Part shown: piece by piece, positions 48,275-58,482 of the stretch
Layout: each line of letters begins with the position of its first letter
Numbering within the stretch: the stretch's first letter is position 1
NCBI GenBank assembly: GCA_019240475.1
Contig: JAFAYI010000024.1
Span: forward strand, 496,001 to 560,000
Origin: Acidobacteriaceae bacterium
Lineage (GTDB): Bacteria > Acidobacteriota > Terriglobia > Bryobacterales > Bryobacteraceae
DNA: 64,000 bases
Direction: 5' to 3'
Notes under the pieces: generated by a model
Told to the model about the DNA's origin: nothing
The model's input: the letters and a program-made list of their open reading frames with translations, nothing else
Database searches by the model: none
Position numbers and translations under genes: made by a program

Positions 48275-48321
48275 TCGCCGCGGCGCGCAGCCCGCTCGCC
48301 GGATTCACTTAGCTTGCCAAT

Positions 48322-51114
48322 GTGTTCGCCCGCACAATGCGGACAATGTCTAAATTTGCTTGCTATAGGTTTGTCTGCTTTCTTGCCTTAACATTCGGTT
48401 CGATTTTTTGCGCATACGCGCAATCCGTTAGTAGCTCCGGCACGATCCGCGGCTCGGTGGTGGATCCTTCCGACGCGGCTGTGAAGGGAGTTGCCGTTCA
48501 GATCGACAACGCCGTGTCGGGCTATAACCCCGGCGTTCAAACGGACGCTCAAGGAAGGTTTGAATTCGCCAACGTTCCTTACAACAACTATCACCTGAGC
48601 GCCGTTGCGCCTGGGTTTCAAACCGTTGCGCAAGATGTAGACGTTCGTTCGCCGGTTCCGCTGGAGTTGAAAATCAGTTTGAAGATTGGCTATTCGACAA
48701 CTACTGTCAACGTGGAGGCCGGCGCGGACCTGGTCGAAACCGAACCGACGACGCACACCGACATCGATCGTGGGCTCTTTCAGAAGCTTCCCCTCGAGAG
48801 CCAGTCGTCTTCGCTCAGCTCGCTGGTCACGCTGGCTTCGCCCGGAGTTGCCGCCGATTCGAATGGCCTGTTTCACGGGTTGGGAGACCATGCGTCGAAT
48901 TCGTTTTCCATCGACGGGCAACCGATTACAGACCAGCAGAGCAAAGTGTTCTCCAACCAGCTTCCCGTGGATGCCGTGCAGTCGATGGAAGTAATCGAAG
49001 GCGCGCCGCCCGCTGAATTCGGCGACAAAGACAGTCTGGTCATTGTGGTGAACACGCGATCCGGGCTCGGCGCAACCGAGCCGCACGGCGACGTCTATGC
49101 GTCGTACGGCACATTCGGCACGTCCAACGGCGGCTTCAATCTTTCCTACGGAGGGCAGAGGTGGGGCAATTTTGTTTCAGCGAACGGATTGAACACCGGA
49201 CGCTTTTTGGACGGGCCTGAGTTCCAGGTGTATCACGATCACGGCAACGAAGAGAACCTATTTGATCGCATTGATTTCAAACCGACGAACGCGGATACGA
49301 TTAACGTGAATTTTCAGTTCACGCGTTCCTGGTTCCAGACTCCGAACTCCTACGACGCACAGACGGCGGATGCGTGGAGCGGGCTGGTAGTGAATAACGG
49401 CGGCCTTGGCCCGGATGGCTTGCCGGTTGGGCCGGCCGATCAACGCTCGAAAATTCGCACCTTCAATATCGCACCTACCTGGACGCGCTTGATCAATCCG
49501 CATACGGTCGTCACGTTCGGCGGGTTCGCCCGACAGGATCAATACAACTACTATCCAAGCGCCGATCCTTTCGCAGACCTGGAGCCCGATCTTCAACTAC
49601 AGACCATCGGCCAGAACCGGCGGTTGACGGACCTGGGGCTTCGCACGGACCTGTCGTACGTGAACGGCATCCACAATCTGAAAGCCGGGATCACGTATCA
49701 AGACACAATTCTGACTGAACTCGACACGATAGGAATCGTCGATCCGACGGCGAACGCCGTTTGCCTGAATGCCGACGGCAGTCCGGATACGAATCCTCTT
49801 CTGACGAATATGTCCGGCTGCACGGGGCCGCTTACTCCCAATCCTGGATTTGTGCCGCTTCTCGCTTGCTACGACCTGACCAGGACGGCGCCGCTTCCCG
49901 CCTCCGATGGCTGCCCCAATTCGACGGCAGGCCGCTACGCATTCAACGGCCACGCCGATATTCGGGAGCTCGCCATGTATGTGCAGGACACCATCAGCAT
50001 CAGGAACTGGACTTTCAATCTCGGAGTTCGCGGCGATGTCTACGACGGCATCACCAGGATTACCGCCGCCGAGCCGCGTTTGGGTATTGCCTACAACATC
50101 AAGCCGACGAGCACAGTGCTGCGCATCTCCTACGCGCGCACCATGGAAACGCCTTTCAACGAAAACCTGGCGCTCGCGAGCCTGGGCTGCAACGATGCCG
50201 TGGTATCGGCCCTCATGGCGTCCACCATCTCTCCTTGCGTCACAAACGCGCCGCTGGTTCCCGGGCTGCGCAACGAGTTTCATGCAGGCTTGTCCCAGGC
50301 CTTTGGAAAGTATTTCGTCTTGGACGGCGAATATATCTGGAAGTACACGCACCGTGCCTATGACTTCAGCGTGCTGGGCGATTCGCCGATCACCTTTCCG
50401 ATCGAGTGGGCGAGATCGAAGATTCCAGGCTACGCAATCCGAGGCAGCCTGCCGGATTTTCACGGCCTGACGGCTTTCGTCGTTATGTCCCATGTTGCGG
50501 CTCGTTTCTTCGAGCCGCAGGTGAGCGGCATCGGCGCCACGCCGCTCGGCAGCGCAGTTTTCCGCATCGATCATGACGAAAATTTCAACGAGACGACTCA
50601 CCTGCAATATCAGCCTTCAAAGAAAGGCCCATGGTTCGGCTTCAACTGGCGCTATGACAGCGGCTTGGTCGCGGGCCCTGTGCCGTGCGCCGGTGGTAAT
50701 TGCGCGAATGGGCCATTGGGAAGCGATACCGTCGTGGATGCCTCGATCATCACGCCCGACCAGCAGTTCCAGGCTGGGCTTTATTGCGGCAGCGTTCACG
50801 CGACCCCTACCACACCTATCAGTCCCACGAGCGTCTGCCCGGCATCCGAATACGGATCGAGTCTGATCAAGATACCGGCGGCGGGCGCCGAGAGCGACGA
50901 CCACAACCCGCCGCGAATCGCGCCGCGAAATCTATTCGACGTCGCTGTGGGAGATGACAACTTATTCCACTCCGATAGATATAAATGGAGCGCGCGCCTC
51001 GAAGTTATCAACATGACTAACCAGTATGCGCTTTACAACTTCATCTCCACGTTTAGCGGAACGCACTACGTGACGCCCCGCGCCGTGACCGGTACGATAG
51101 GGTTCCATTTCTAG
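48322..51114 (+). CDS. TonB-dependent receptor with carboxypeptidase regulatory-like domain
   Basis: A 930-residue outer-membrane receptor. A signal peptide (FVCFLALTFGSIFCAYAQ) precedes a carboxypeptidase-regulatory-like domain (GTIRGSVVDPSDAAVKGV, GRFEFANVPY), a plug with SFSIDGQPITDQ and VIEGAPPAEFGDK, and a long beta-barrel ending in TGTIGFHF. This is the common acidobacterial type, often importing oligosaccharides or peptides. GTG 48322 is the first start; ATG at 48337 or 48346 gives a cleaner signal peptide. It follows the LytTR pair by 80 bases. Confidence 0.92.
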   Translation: MFARTMRTMSKFACYRFVCFLALTFGSIFCAYAQSVSSSGTIRGSVVDPSDAAVKGVAVQIDNAVSGYNPGVQTDAQGRFEFANVPYNNYHLSAVAPGFQTVAQDVDVRSPVPLELKISLKIGYSTTTVNVEAGADLVETEPTTHTDIDRGLFQKLPLESQSSSLSSLVTLASPGVAADSNGLFHGLGDHASNSFSIDGQPITDQQSKVFSNQLPVDAVQSMEVIEGAPPAEFGDKDSLVIVVNTRSGLGATEPHGDVYASYGTFGTSNGGFNLSYGGQRWGNFVSANGLNTGRFLDGPEFQVYHDHGNEENLFDRIDFKPTNADTINVNFQFTRSWFQTPNSYDAQTADAWSGLVVNNGGLGPDGLPVGPADQRSKIRTFNIAPTWTRLINPHTVVTFGGFARQDQYNYYPSADPFADLEPDLQLQTIGQNRRLTDLGLRTDLSYVNGIHNLKAGITYQDTILTELDTIGIVDPTANAVCLNADGSPDTNPLLTNMSGCTGPLTPNPGFVPLLACYDLTRTAPLPASDGCPNSTAGRYAFNGHADIRELAMYVQDTISIRNWTFNLGVRGDVYDGITRITAAEPRLGIAYNIKPTSTVLRISYARTMETPFNENLALASLGCNDAVVSALMASTISPCVTNAPLVPGLRNEFHAGLSQAFGKYFVLDGEYIWKYTHRAYDFSVLGDSPITFPIEWARSKIPGYAIRGSLPDFHGLTAFVVMSHVAARFFEPQVSGIGATPLGSAVFRIDHDENFNETTHLQYQPSKKGPWFGFNWRYDSGLVAGPVPCAGGNCANGPLGSDTVVDASIITPDQQFQAGLYCGSVHATPTTPISPTSVCPASEYGSSLIKIPAAGAESDDHNPPRIAPRNLFDVAVGDDNLFHSDRYKWSARLEVINMTNQYALYNFISTFSGTHYVTPRAVTGTIGFHF

Positions 51115-51128
51115 TAGAATGTCTGAGG

Positions 51129-51151
51129 CTCAGGGGATACCTCCGCCTGAG
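51129..51151 (+). other. Hairpin in the leader of the PEP-CTERM gene
   Basis: CTCAGG and GGA (51129-51137) pair with TCC (51142-51144) and CCTGAG (51146-51151) around a four-base loop with one bulge. It lies between the TonB receptor and the next gene, with no T-tract after it. It could be a leader structure; AAGGAG (51160-51165) is the ribosome site nine bases before the ATG at 51175. Confidence 0.45.
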
Positions 51152-51174
51152 TATCTATAAAGGAGAGCGAACCC

Positions 51175-52128
51175 ATGTCTTTCCCGCGTCTGCACTTAAT
51201 CATCCCGATCACTGCTTGCCTGTGCTCGCATGCGCTTCTAGCCAGCACTGTCGAGCTGACTAACATTCACACCTTCAGCCCGCCATTCGAGCCCTTCCTG
51301 GGCGACGTCGCGATTAACGACAATGGCGAAATCGCCGGGACGTCTTTCAGCGTACCGAGTGCTCAGCCGGCCGGATTTGTGATTCCGGCAAATGGCGGCG
51401 CGCCGGTTCAAATTAAGTATCCAGGCGCGCAATATACATATGTCAACGGCATCAACAATCAAGGCACGGTCACCGGCTTTGCGTTTACAGGGACTTCCAT
51501 TGTTGGATTTACGGAAAATGGTGGAACATTTACCACGCTAAACACCGCCTTTTCACTTACTTTTGCGCAAGGCATAAACAATAATGGCGATATCGCAGGT
51601 TGGTGGAGCCCAGCAAGCGGCGGCGCCACGGCGTTTTTTATCAAGAACGGGGTTCAAGGAACCTTCAGCGTTCCAGGGTACCCATACGACACTTACGCAA
51701 CTGCGATTAACGATTCAGGCCAGATTGCCGGTTACTTCAACTACGCAACCGACGGGTTTCTGCGCAATGCGGACGGCTCCCTGACATACTTCGGTTTTGC
51801 GCCGAACGGCCTCAATAATGCCGGGATTATAGTAGGCAGCGGCGATGGCCCGAATGACACATCCATCGGAGAAATTCGACTGAACGGCGTCAGCTATACC
51901 TACGAATACCCCGGCAGCACAGCCGGCACGTATCTGTATGGAATTAACAACTCAAACGAGGTCATCGGCTTTGACTCCACCAACAACGGCTATACCGAGA
52001 CCATCTTCGAAGGCCAGCTCCAGTTTGTGAGCGCTCCCGAACCCTCCACGGGCTGGCTGTGCGTCCTCGCGCTCGCCGGATTTGTCGTGGTTCGCTTCCG
52101 CCGTCGTCGCGAGCAGAACTCGCTCTAG
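51175..52128 (+). CDS. HAF-repeat protein with PEP-CTERM tail
   Basis: A 317-residue exported protein. The signal peptide ([15 protein letters not shown]) is followed by HAF-type repeats ([48 protein letters not shown]), about five units. The C-terminus is a PEP-CTERM sorting signal: [12 protein letters not shown], a hydrophobic helix and basic RFRRRRE. It should be processed by an exosortase and may reach the cell surface or matrix; no exosortase gene is in the window. The gene ends tail to tail with recA, overlapping by four bases. Confidence 0.9.
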   Translation: MSFPRLHLIIPITACLCSHALLASTVELTNIHTFSPPFEPFLGDVAINDNGEIAGTSFSVPSAQPAGFVIPANGGAPVQIKYPGAQYTYVNGINNQGTVTGFAFTGTSIVGFTENGGTFTTLNTAFSLTFAQGINNNGDIAGWWSPASGGATAFFIKNGVQGTFSVPGYPYDTYATAINDSGQIAGYFNYATDGFLRNADGSLTYFGFAPNGLNNAGIIVGSGDGPNDTSIGEIRLNGVSYTYEYPGSTAGTYLYGINNSNEVIGFDSTNNGYTETIFEGQLQFVSAPEPSTGWLCVLALAGFVVVRFRRRREQNSL

Positions 52129-53195
52129 CGTCCGCGCGCCGCTTGCTTCGCCGTATCGATGGGCGTGGGAGGCGGCGCCGCGCCCTCCGGCTCGGCTGTC
52201 TTGTTAAGGCCAAGAGTCTTGCGAAGCTCCGCGTCGAGTTTAGTTCGAATGTCCGGATTATCTTTCAGGAATTGCCGGGCGTTCTCGCGTCCCTGGCCGA
52301 TGCGCTCGCCTTTATAGCTATACCAGGAGCCGCTCTTTTCGATGACATTATTCGCCGCGCCAAGGTCCAGCAGATCGCCCTCGCGCGAGACGCCTTCGCC
52401 GTAAATGATGTCGAATTCGGCTTCGCGGAACGGCGGCGCAACCTTGTTCTTCACAACTTTTACTTTGGTGCGGTTGCCGGTGATGGTCTCGCCATCCTTG
52501 ATGGAGGCAATGCGCCGGATGTCCACGCGGATGGAAGAATAGAACTTCAATGCGCGTCCGCCGGTGGTGGTCTCGGGGTTCCCGAACATCACGCCGATCT
52601 TTTCGCGGATCTGGTTGATGAAGATCAGGCAGGTATTCGATTTCGCGACGATGCCGGTGAGCTTCCGCATCGCCTGCGACATCAGGCGCGCGTGCACGCC
52701 CATGTGCGAATCGCCCATCTCGCCATCGAGCTCCGCCTTCGGCACGAGCGCGGCGACCGAATCTACCACTAGCGCGTCGATAGATCCCGAACCGATCAGC
52801 GCGCTTGTAATCTCCAGCGCCTGCTCGGCGAAGTCGGGCTGCGAGACCAAGAGGTTGTCTACATCCACGCCGAGCAACTTGGCGTAAATCGGATCGAGCG
52901 CATGCTCGACGTCGATGAAGGCCGCCATGCCGCCGCGCTTCTGCGCCTCGGCGATCACCTGGAGCGCGATGGTCGTTTTGCCGGAAGACTCCGGGCCAAA
53001 AATTTCACAGATGCGGCCGCGTGGAAATCCGCCCACGCCTAGCGCATAATCCACCGAGATCGAGCCCGTGGAGATCGCCGAAACCGGCACGATCGCTTCC
53101 TTGGCGCCCAGGCGCAGGATAGATCCTTTGCCGAACTGCTTCTCGATCTGCCCGAGGGTCAGGTTTAATGTGCGGCTGCGTTCTTTTTCGTCCAT
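52125..53195 (-). CDS. recA: Recombinase RecA
   Basis: A 356-residue RecA that coats single-stranded DNA, pairs homologous strands and triggers LexA cleavage. Walker [13 protein letters not shown], the segment [18 protein letters not shown], loop L2 [20 protein letters not shown], and VDSVAALVP are present. I start it at ATG 53195 ([14 protein letters not shown]), with AAGGA eight bases upstream; a longer frame to 53243 adds unusual residues. The C-terminal tail is not strongly acidic. It sits between the VWFA gene and the convergent PEP-CTERM gene; no LexA box was found in the short upstream gap. Confidence 0.98.
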   Translation of the reverse strand: MDEKERSRTLNLTLGQIEKQFGKGSILRLGAKEAIVPVSAISTGSISVDYALGVGGFPRGRICEIFGPESSGKTTIALQVIAEAQKRGGMAAFIDVEHALDPIYAKLLGVDVDNLLVSQPDFAEQALEITSALIGSGSIDALVVDSVAALVPKAELDGEMGDSHMGVHARLMSQAMRKLTGIVAKSNTCLIFINQIREKIGVMFGNPETTTGGRALKFYSSIRVDIRRIASIKDGETITGNRTKVKVVKNKVAPPFREAEFDIIYGEGVSREGDLLDLGAANNVIEKSGSWYSYKGERIGQGRENARQFLKDNPDIRTKLDAELRKTLGLNKTAEPEGAAPPPTPIDTAKQAARGR

Positions 53196-53316
53196 GGATT
53201 CCTTCCTGCCCGGGGGAGTAAAGCCCAGTATAGCGCTAAACAAAAGCCTTTAGAATTGTTTCGGCGAGCATTTTACCCGCGCACAACGGGCAACAAGCGC
53301 CCTGTGCGCTCCGAAT

Positions 53317-54264
53317 TTAGGACGATAACGCTGCCTTGCGAGCGTAGTAACCCTTGCGCGCCCGCACGATCAGATCCTTTCGTCCCTTCACTCGAATTTC
53401 GACCGGATGATACTGGCCGTCGGTCTTCAAAGGCTCGGGCCGATAGAACAGATTGTACTGGTGCCGCAGCTCGTTCGCGATGTTTTCGAACGACTGGTTC
53501 AAATCCTTGGCCTGGAACGGGAAAAACGCCACGCCGCCGGTCTGCTCGGCGAAGTAGCGCATCACTTTATCGCCGTCTGTCTCTATATGGCTGATGTTGG
53601 TTGAAATCGTGTAAATGACGGTATCGGCGCGCTGCGCCATTTCGAGAGCCTGGTCCCGGCTATAGCGGCTCTCATTGTCCTCGCCATCGCTCAAGACCAC
53701 CATTGCCCGCCGGAATTTATACATCGGCTGGTCGCGCATGAGCTTCTCTTTGCAGGCGAGATACATGGCGTCGTAAAGCGCCGTCCCGCCGCCGGGCCGC
53801 AGGTTGCGAATGCCGTTTTCAAGCTGATGCGTGTCGCCGGTCAGATCGGTTATCACCTCCGCCGCGGTATCGAAGCTGACGAGCGTCGCTTTATCCTGCT
53901 CGCGCATGACGCTATTGACGAAGTTGGTCGCGGCCTCTTGCTGGAACCGAAACCGGTCGCGGATGCTGTTGCTGGTGTCGATCAGAATCGCGAGTCGAAG
54001 CGGCAGATCCGTCTCGGAAGTGAACTCCATGATCTTCTGCGGCTTCTTGCTTTCGAAGACTTGAAAGTCGTTCTTGTTCAGATCCGTTACGAAACGGCCC
54101 TTTTTATCCGTCACCGTGAACAGCATGTTCACGCGCGTCACTTCCGCGACGATCGGCGCGGAATCCGAGCCCTGCACAGCGGGCTCGCTTTGCTGCGCGC
54201 GGAGAGCAACGCCCGCAGCGGCCACCCCGGCCGCGGCCGCAATCAAGAACACTGCAGACTTCAT
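53317..54264 (-). CDS. VWFA-related acidobacterial domain protein
   Basis: A 315-residue exported protein with a signal peptide (VFLIAAAAGVAAAGVALRAQ), an N-terminal conserved segment VNMLFTVTDKKGRFVTDLNKNDF split over two strands, and a von Willebrand A domain with MIDAS DTSNS and VVLSDGEDNES. This is the VWFA-related family that is greatly expanded in Acidobacteriota. It may bind metal-dependent ligands outside the cell. It is the last gene of the tight bcp to rluA operon, 15 bases behind rluA, and 121 bases before recA. Confidence 0.92.
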   Translation of the reverse strand: MKSAVFLIAAAAGVAAAGVALRAQQSEPAVQGSDSAPIVAEVTRVNMLFTVTDKKGRFVTDLNKNDFQVFESKKPQKIMEFTSETDLPLRLAILIDTSNSIRDRFRFQQEAATNFVNSVMREQDKATLVSFDTAAEVITDLTGDTHQLENGIRNLRPGGGTALYDAMYLACKEKLMRDQPMYKFRRAMVVLSDGEDNESRYSRDQALEMAQRADTVIYTISTNISHIETDGDKVMRYFAEQTGGVAFFPFQAKDLNQSFENIANELRHQYNLFYRPEPLKTDGQYHPVEIRVKGRKDLIVRARKGYYARKAALSS

Positions 54265-54279
54265 TGGAATGACTATATT

Positions 54280-55200
54280 CTAGCCGCGTTTCATCCGGAG
54301 CGCTTCTAAAAAGGACGCCAGCTCGGGAGGCAGCGGGCTTTCGACGGTTATCGGGTTACTTTCAGACGGCGAGCGGAACGTAAGCCGGCGCGCATGCAAG
54401 AAGAAGCGGCCGAGAGTAGGAAGGCCCGCGATCGCGGCGGGCGCCCCATACAAACGGTCCCCCGCCACCGGATGCCCCAGGCTTGCCAGATGCGCGCGGA
54501 TCTGGTGCGTGCGGCCGGTGCCGATACGCACCTCCAGATAACTCAATTTTTCGAACTGCTCGATGAGCCGATATTCCGTGAGAGCCGCGCGCCCCGTCGC
54601 AAGCTTTGCGGTCATGCGAGTGCGACGTACCGGATCGCGGGAGATTGGGCTGGTGATGCGGCCCTGCGGCTTCTTCATCCGGCCATGGACCAGCGCCAGA
54701 TAAATCTTCTCTACCTGCCGGTCGTGAAACTGCGCGGCGAGCGATTGATGCGCGCGATCCGTTCGAGCCGCCACCAGCACGCCGCTGGTCTCGCGATCCA
54801 GGCGGTGAACAATGCCCGGGCGCAGATCGCCATTCACGGAAGACAACGGGCCAAAATGATGCAGAAGCGCATTGACCAGCGTGCCGTTTGCGTGTCCCGC
54901 GCCTGCGTGCACCACCATTCCGGCGGGTTTATCCACGGCCACGACATCGGAATCTTCATAGAGAACGCGGAGCGGCAGTTCTTCGGGCGCTGCCTTCAAC
55001 GGCGGCAACTCGGCGGGCGTGACCGAGATGCTTTCCCCACCGCGCAATATATAGGATGCGCGCGCGCCTTGCCCGTCTACCAGAACACGGCCGCTCTTGA
55101 TCCACGATTGCAAGCGTGAACGGCTGAATTCGGGCAGCGCGCCGTGCAGGAAAGCGTCCAGCCGCTTGCCGGAATCGGCGGAGTCAGCCCGGAGAGTCAC
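54280..55200 (-). CDS. RluA-family pseudouridine synthase
   Basis: A 306-residue pseudouridine synthase of the RluA/RluD class. An N-terminal S4-like RNA-binding domain (SRSRLQSWIKSGRVLVDG) precedes the catalytic segment RPGIVHRLDRETSGVLVAAR, where the Asp is the catalytic residue, and GRTHQIRAHLASLGHPVAGD. It isomerises uridine in 23S rRNA or tRNA. Start GTG 55200. It is three bases after the DUF1684 gene, so it belongs to the operon. Assignment to RluD rather than RluC cannot be made. Confidence 0.93.
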   Translation of the reverse strand: MTLRADSADSGKRLDAFLHGALPEFSRSRLQSWIKSGRVLVDGQGARASYILRGGESISVTPAELPPLKAAPEELPLRVLYEDSDVVAVDKPAGMVVHAGAGHANGTLVNALLHHFGPLSSVNGDLRPGIVHRLDRETSGVLVAARTDRAHQSLAAQFHDRQVEKIYLALVHGRMKKPQGRITSPISRDPVRRTRMTAKLATGRAALTEYRLIEQFEKLSYLEVRIGTGRTHQIRAHLASLGHPVAGDRLYGAPAAIAGLPTLGRFFLHARRLTFRSPSESNPITVESPLPPELASFLEALRMKRG

Positions 55201-55203
55201 ACT

Positions 55204-56058
55204 TCATTTTAGGGACGCCGTGTAATCGGCATGGCCATTCTTGTAGCGCATCTCGCCGGCTTCCACCGCGAAGGGCAAGGTGTTCTCCTTGGGCGGCAGA
55301 GGGCACGTGGCGTAGGGCGTGAACGTGCAGGGTGGATTGTAGCTCTTATTGAAATCCAGGTCCACTTTGCCGTTCGCGGGCAGTGGCGTATTCAACATGC
55401 GCCCCGCCTGATACGTGTTGATCTTGTTGGTCGCATCCTTATAAAGGAAGAACAACGTGTCGCCTTCGGTAATGGGCCGCAAGCGGTATTTCTCGCCTTT
55501 GTAAGCGAACTCCACGATGCCGGGGCTGTCCTCCAGGTCCGTCTGGCCGAGGATGTTTAGAATGGGAATCTTTTTCGCCTCGGGAATGAAGGTCGCCTGG
55601 AAATGCAACTCCGGATTGACCGGAAAGTATTTCATGCCTTCGAAGTTCTTCAGCACCGGGCTGGCGCTGTCCTTCGCGCGAACGGCCAACTTGTCGCCGC
55701 GCTTGATGATTAGAAACGAAATTGTACCCTCGTGGACCACATCCGGCTTTTCGTCGCCGTAAGACAAAGTTTGCGAAGAGCCGTCCGGCTTGACGAAAGT
55801 AACTTGATCCTTCCGCAGTTTCAGCGTTCCAAGCTGGGCCGGCGCCGAGCCCTTAGGCAGAACGAAGTCGTTCGAATCGGCCGATCCGATCGTATTGTCG
55901 CCGGGCTTCAGCCAGAACAGCCCCACCAGAGTCAGCCAGCCATTCGGGGAACGCAGGCCAGTGTCGCGCGCTTGTTGAAACGCGTGGATGGAATCCGTGT
56001 AGCTGTCAGCCATCAGGAGTGCCGCTAAGGCCGCAAAGCCGATCAAGATGCGGTGCAT
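55204..56058 (-). CDS. Exported DUF1684 protein
   Basis: A 284-residue protein with a short N-terminal signal peptide (ILIGFAALAALLMA) and a DUF1684 domain: SPNGWLTLVGLFWLKPGDNTIGS, GTISFLIIKRGDKLAVRAKDS, EFAYKGEKYRLRPI, DLDFNKSYNPPCTFTPYATC and LPPKENTLPFAVEAGE. The family is widely conserved but has no known function. It is three bases after mutS2 and three before rluA, so it is co-transcribed. Its role is not predictable from the context. Confidence 0.88.
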   Translation of the reverse strand: MHRILIGFAALAALLMADSYTDSIHAFQQARDTGLRSPNGWLTLVGLFWLKPGDNTIGSADSNDFVLPKGSAPAQLGTLKLRKDQVTFVKPDGSSQTLSYGDEKPDVVHEGTISFLIIKRGDKLAVRAKDSASPVLKNFEGMKYFPVNPELHFQATFIPEAKKIPILNILGQTDLEDSPGIVEFAYKGEKYRLRPITEGDTLFFLYKDATNKINTYQAGRMLNTPLPANGKVDLDFNKSYNPPCTFTPYATCPLPPKENTLPFAVEAGEMRYKNGHADYTASLK

Positions 56059-56061
56059 AAT

Positions 56062-58482
56062 CTATTCTCGCAACTCCACGATAGTTGCGCCAGTGCCTCC
56101 TTCGGCAGGCGGCGCCGGATAGAACCGGCTGACATGTGGATTGTGCGCCAGCAGATCGCCCACCGCGCGTTTCAGCACCCCCATGCCATGGCCGTGAATG
56201 ATGCGTACGCGATTCACCGAGGCGAGCGCGGCCGAATCGAGGAATTTATCGACCTGCTCGACGGCTTCTTCGGCGCGTTGGCCGATCAGGTTCAGCTCGC
56301 GGTAGGAGACGTCGAACCGCGGCCCGGTTTCTACGCTCACATTCCTCGGCAGCTTCGCTCGCACAGAAGCTTGGGCCACCACTTCCGCGATATCTTCGCG
56401 CGGGACTTGCATCTTCAGGAATCCGGCTTCCACCTCAATCATTCCGTTCTTCAGAATGCGGCGGACGACCGCGAGCTCGCGCACATCTTTCAAGCGGACG
56501 CGCGTTCCCTCTTCGAGAGCGGGCTGCGCGGGAGCGGCTGTGCGTTGCGATGGCATGATCTCCGCCGCTTCCTCGCGAAATTCGCGGCGGGTCTTCGCCA
56601 TCAGGCGCTGCGCCTGTTCGGCCGCCTTGCGCTGTTCGCCAACTTCGGCGATGCGATCGATGATCGTTTGCGCCCGGGCTTCGAAATCGGCGATGATAGA
56701 TTCCGATTTTTTCTCCCACTCGCGCCGCCGTTGCTGCTCGCGGCGCTCCGCGTCATGCTCTAAGCTAGCCTCGCGCCTGGCGAGCGCTTGCGTCGCTTCT
56801 TCCAGTTCGCGGTTGCGGCTCGCCGATTCCTCAAGCTGACGATGCAACTCATTCAGCAGATCCTGAAAATCCGCTTGCATCCTCGGCAGCACGGCGCGGG
56901 CGTGTTCGAGGATCGGTTCCGGCAACTCCAGGCGCGTCGCGATGTCGAGGCCTGCCGACTTGCCGGGAACGCCGAGCCGCAGTTCATAGGTCGGCTGCAA
57001 CGTGGATTGATCGAAACCCATGGAGGCGTTCAATACGCCGGGAGTCTGCGCCCCATAGAGCTTGAGCGGCAACAGGTGCGTGGAGGCGAGGCAAAACGCG
57101 CCCGACTTGCGGAACTCGTCGAGAATTGCGACACCAAGCGCGCCGCCTTCTTCGGGATCGGTGGCGCGGCCCAGTTCGTCGAGCAGTACCAGGCTATCGG
57201 GCGTCACGCTTTCAAGCATCTGTTTGACGTGCAGCAGATGGCCGGAGAAACTGCTGAGGCTTTCGGCAATCGATTGAGCGTCGCCGATATCTGCGAGCAC
57301 GTCGTCGAGAACGGGGAACTCGGCCTCGGCGCAAGGTACCGGCAGAGCCGCGTGCGCCATCAGCGCGAGCAAGCCCGTCGTCTTCATCGTGACGGTCTTG
57401 CCGCCTGTGTTCGGGCCGCTGATCAGCAGGCAGCGCTGCTGCTCGTTCAACTCGAACGAAATGGGGACGACGGGCTTACGCTGTTTGCGCAATATGGTTT
57501 CGAGCAGCGGATGGCGCGCTTCCCGCAGCACCAGCCGGCGCTCGTCCCTGCTGCCTTCGCTCTTGCTGAAGCGAGGTATGACGGCGTCGTAGCGGCCCGC
57601 AAAGGCAGCTTTCGCGAACGCGCAATCAAGTTCCGCCAAGGCCTCGGCCGTTTCGGCGATTTCCGACGCGTGCTCGCGAAGCGTCCCGGTGATCTCGGCC
57701 AGAATCCGTTCGATCTCGCGCAGTTCGTCTTCGCGCAGCCGTACGAGCTGGTTGTTCAGCCCAATCGTTTCGAGCGGCTCGAGAAAAAGCGTGCGCCCCG
57801 TTCCGCTCGAACCATGGATCACTCCATCGACGCGGCCTTTCTGTCCGGCGACGATGGGCACCACGTAGCGGTCCTCGCGAATCGTGACGAACTCCTCCTG
57901 CAGAGTGCCGTCGCTGCGGTGCGCGCGCACAAAACGGTCGAGCGATTCCTGAATGTTTTTCTGCTGACGGCCGATGTCGCGCCGGATGCGCGCCAGTGCG
58001 ACGCTCGCTTCATCGGCCAGGCTGCCATCCGGCAGGAAAGCTTTCTCGTAGCGCCGCGCGAGGCCGCGCAAGTCCGCGAGATGCAAGGCGCGCTGCGCGA
58101 GCCGAGGATAGCGCTCTCGAACGGCGAGCAGCACGCCGCGGTATTCTCCCGCCACCGAGAGCGTGTGGAACAGGTCGAGGATCTCGCGTCCATCGAGCGA
58201 GGTTCCTTCGACCGGCAGTGTTCGTAGAGGAGAATCGATTTCCGGTAGCTGATCGAAGCGCAGGCGGACAGCGGCGCCGCGAACGCTCTCCTCCGCGCCC
58301 GACAGCTCTCGCTGATACGCGATGGCTTCGCCAGCCTCTTCGAGCGCGGGTTCGAGCGATGAGCGATCGCTTCCGGGTTCGAGGGCGCCGACCAGGGCTC
58401 GGCCGGCCGAACTTCCCGCGTAGCCCGCAACCAGCTCTTTCAGTTCATCGAATTGAAGAAGACCGGCACTGCTGAAAGGCAT
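56062..58482 (-). CDS. mutS2: Endonuclease MutS2
   Basis: An 806-residue MutS2. The core ATPase has Walker A GPNTGGKTVTMKT, DDVLADIGDAQSIAESLSSFSGH and LVLLDELGRATDPEEG. A long coiled-coil region (about 520-640) follows, and a C-terminal Smr endonuclease domain (IIHGHGMGVLKRAVGDLL) is present. The mismatch-recognition domain I of MutS is absent, as in the family. MutS2 limits recombination and rescues collided ribosomes in some bacteria. It overlaps the preceding Nudix stop by one base (TGATG). Confidence 0.96.
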   Translation of the reverse strand: MPFSSAGLLQFDELKELVAGYAGSSAGRALVGALEPGSDRSSLEPALEEAGEAIAYQRELSGAEESVRGAAVRLRFDQLPEIDSPLRTLPVEGTSLDGREILDLFHTLSVAGEYRGVLLAVRERYPRLAQRALHLADLRGLARRYEKAFLPDGSLADEASVALARIRRDIGRQQKNIQESLDRFVRAHRSDGTLQEEFVTIREDRYVVPIVAGQKGRVDGVIHGSSGTGRTLFLEPLETIGLNNQLVRLREDELREIERILAEITGTLREHASEIAETAEALAELDCAFAKAAFAGRYDAVIPRFSKSEGSRDERRLVLREARHPLLETILRKQRKPVVPISFELNEQQRCLLISGPNTGGKTVTMKTTGLLALMAHAALPVPCAEAEFPVLDDVLADIGDAQSIAESLSSFSGHLLHVKQMLESVTPDSLVLLDELGRATDPEEGGALGVAILDEFRKSGAFCLASTHLLPLKLYGAQTPGVLNASMGFDQSTLQPTYELRLGVPGKSAGLDIATRLELPEPILEHARAVLPRMQADFQDLLNELHRQLEESASRNRELEEATQALARREASLEHDAERREQQRRREWEKKSESIIADFEARAQTIIDRIAEVGEQRKAAEQAQRLMAKTRREFREEAAEIMPSQRTAAPAQPALEEGTRVRLKDVRELAVVRRILKNGMIEVEAGFLKMQVPREDIAEVVAQASVRAKLPRNVSVETGPRFDVSYRELNLIGQRAEEAVEQVDKFLDSAALASVNRVRIIHGHGMGVLKRAVGDLLAHNPHVSRFYPAPPAEGGTGATIVELRE

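Noticed and set aside
53196-53243. An N-terminal extension of RecA (start near 53243)
   Set aside because: The extra residues are not RecA-like, and ATG 53195 has a good ribosome site.
56788-58227. A 479-codon plus-strand frame opposite mutS2
   Set aside because: It is an antisense shadow of a well-conserved MutS2 and has no recognisable domain.
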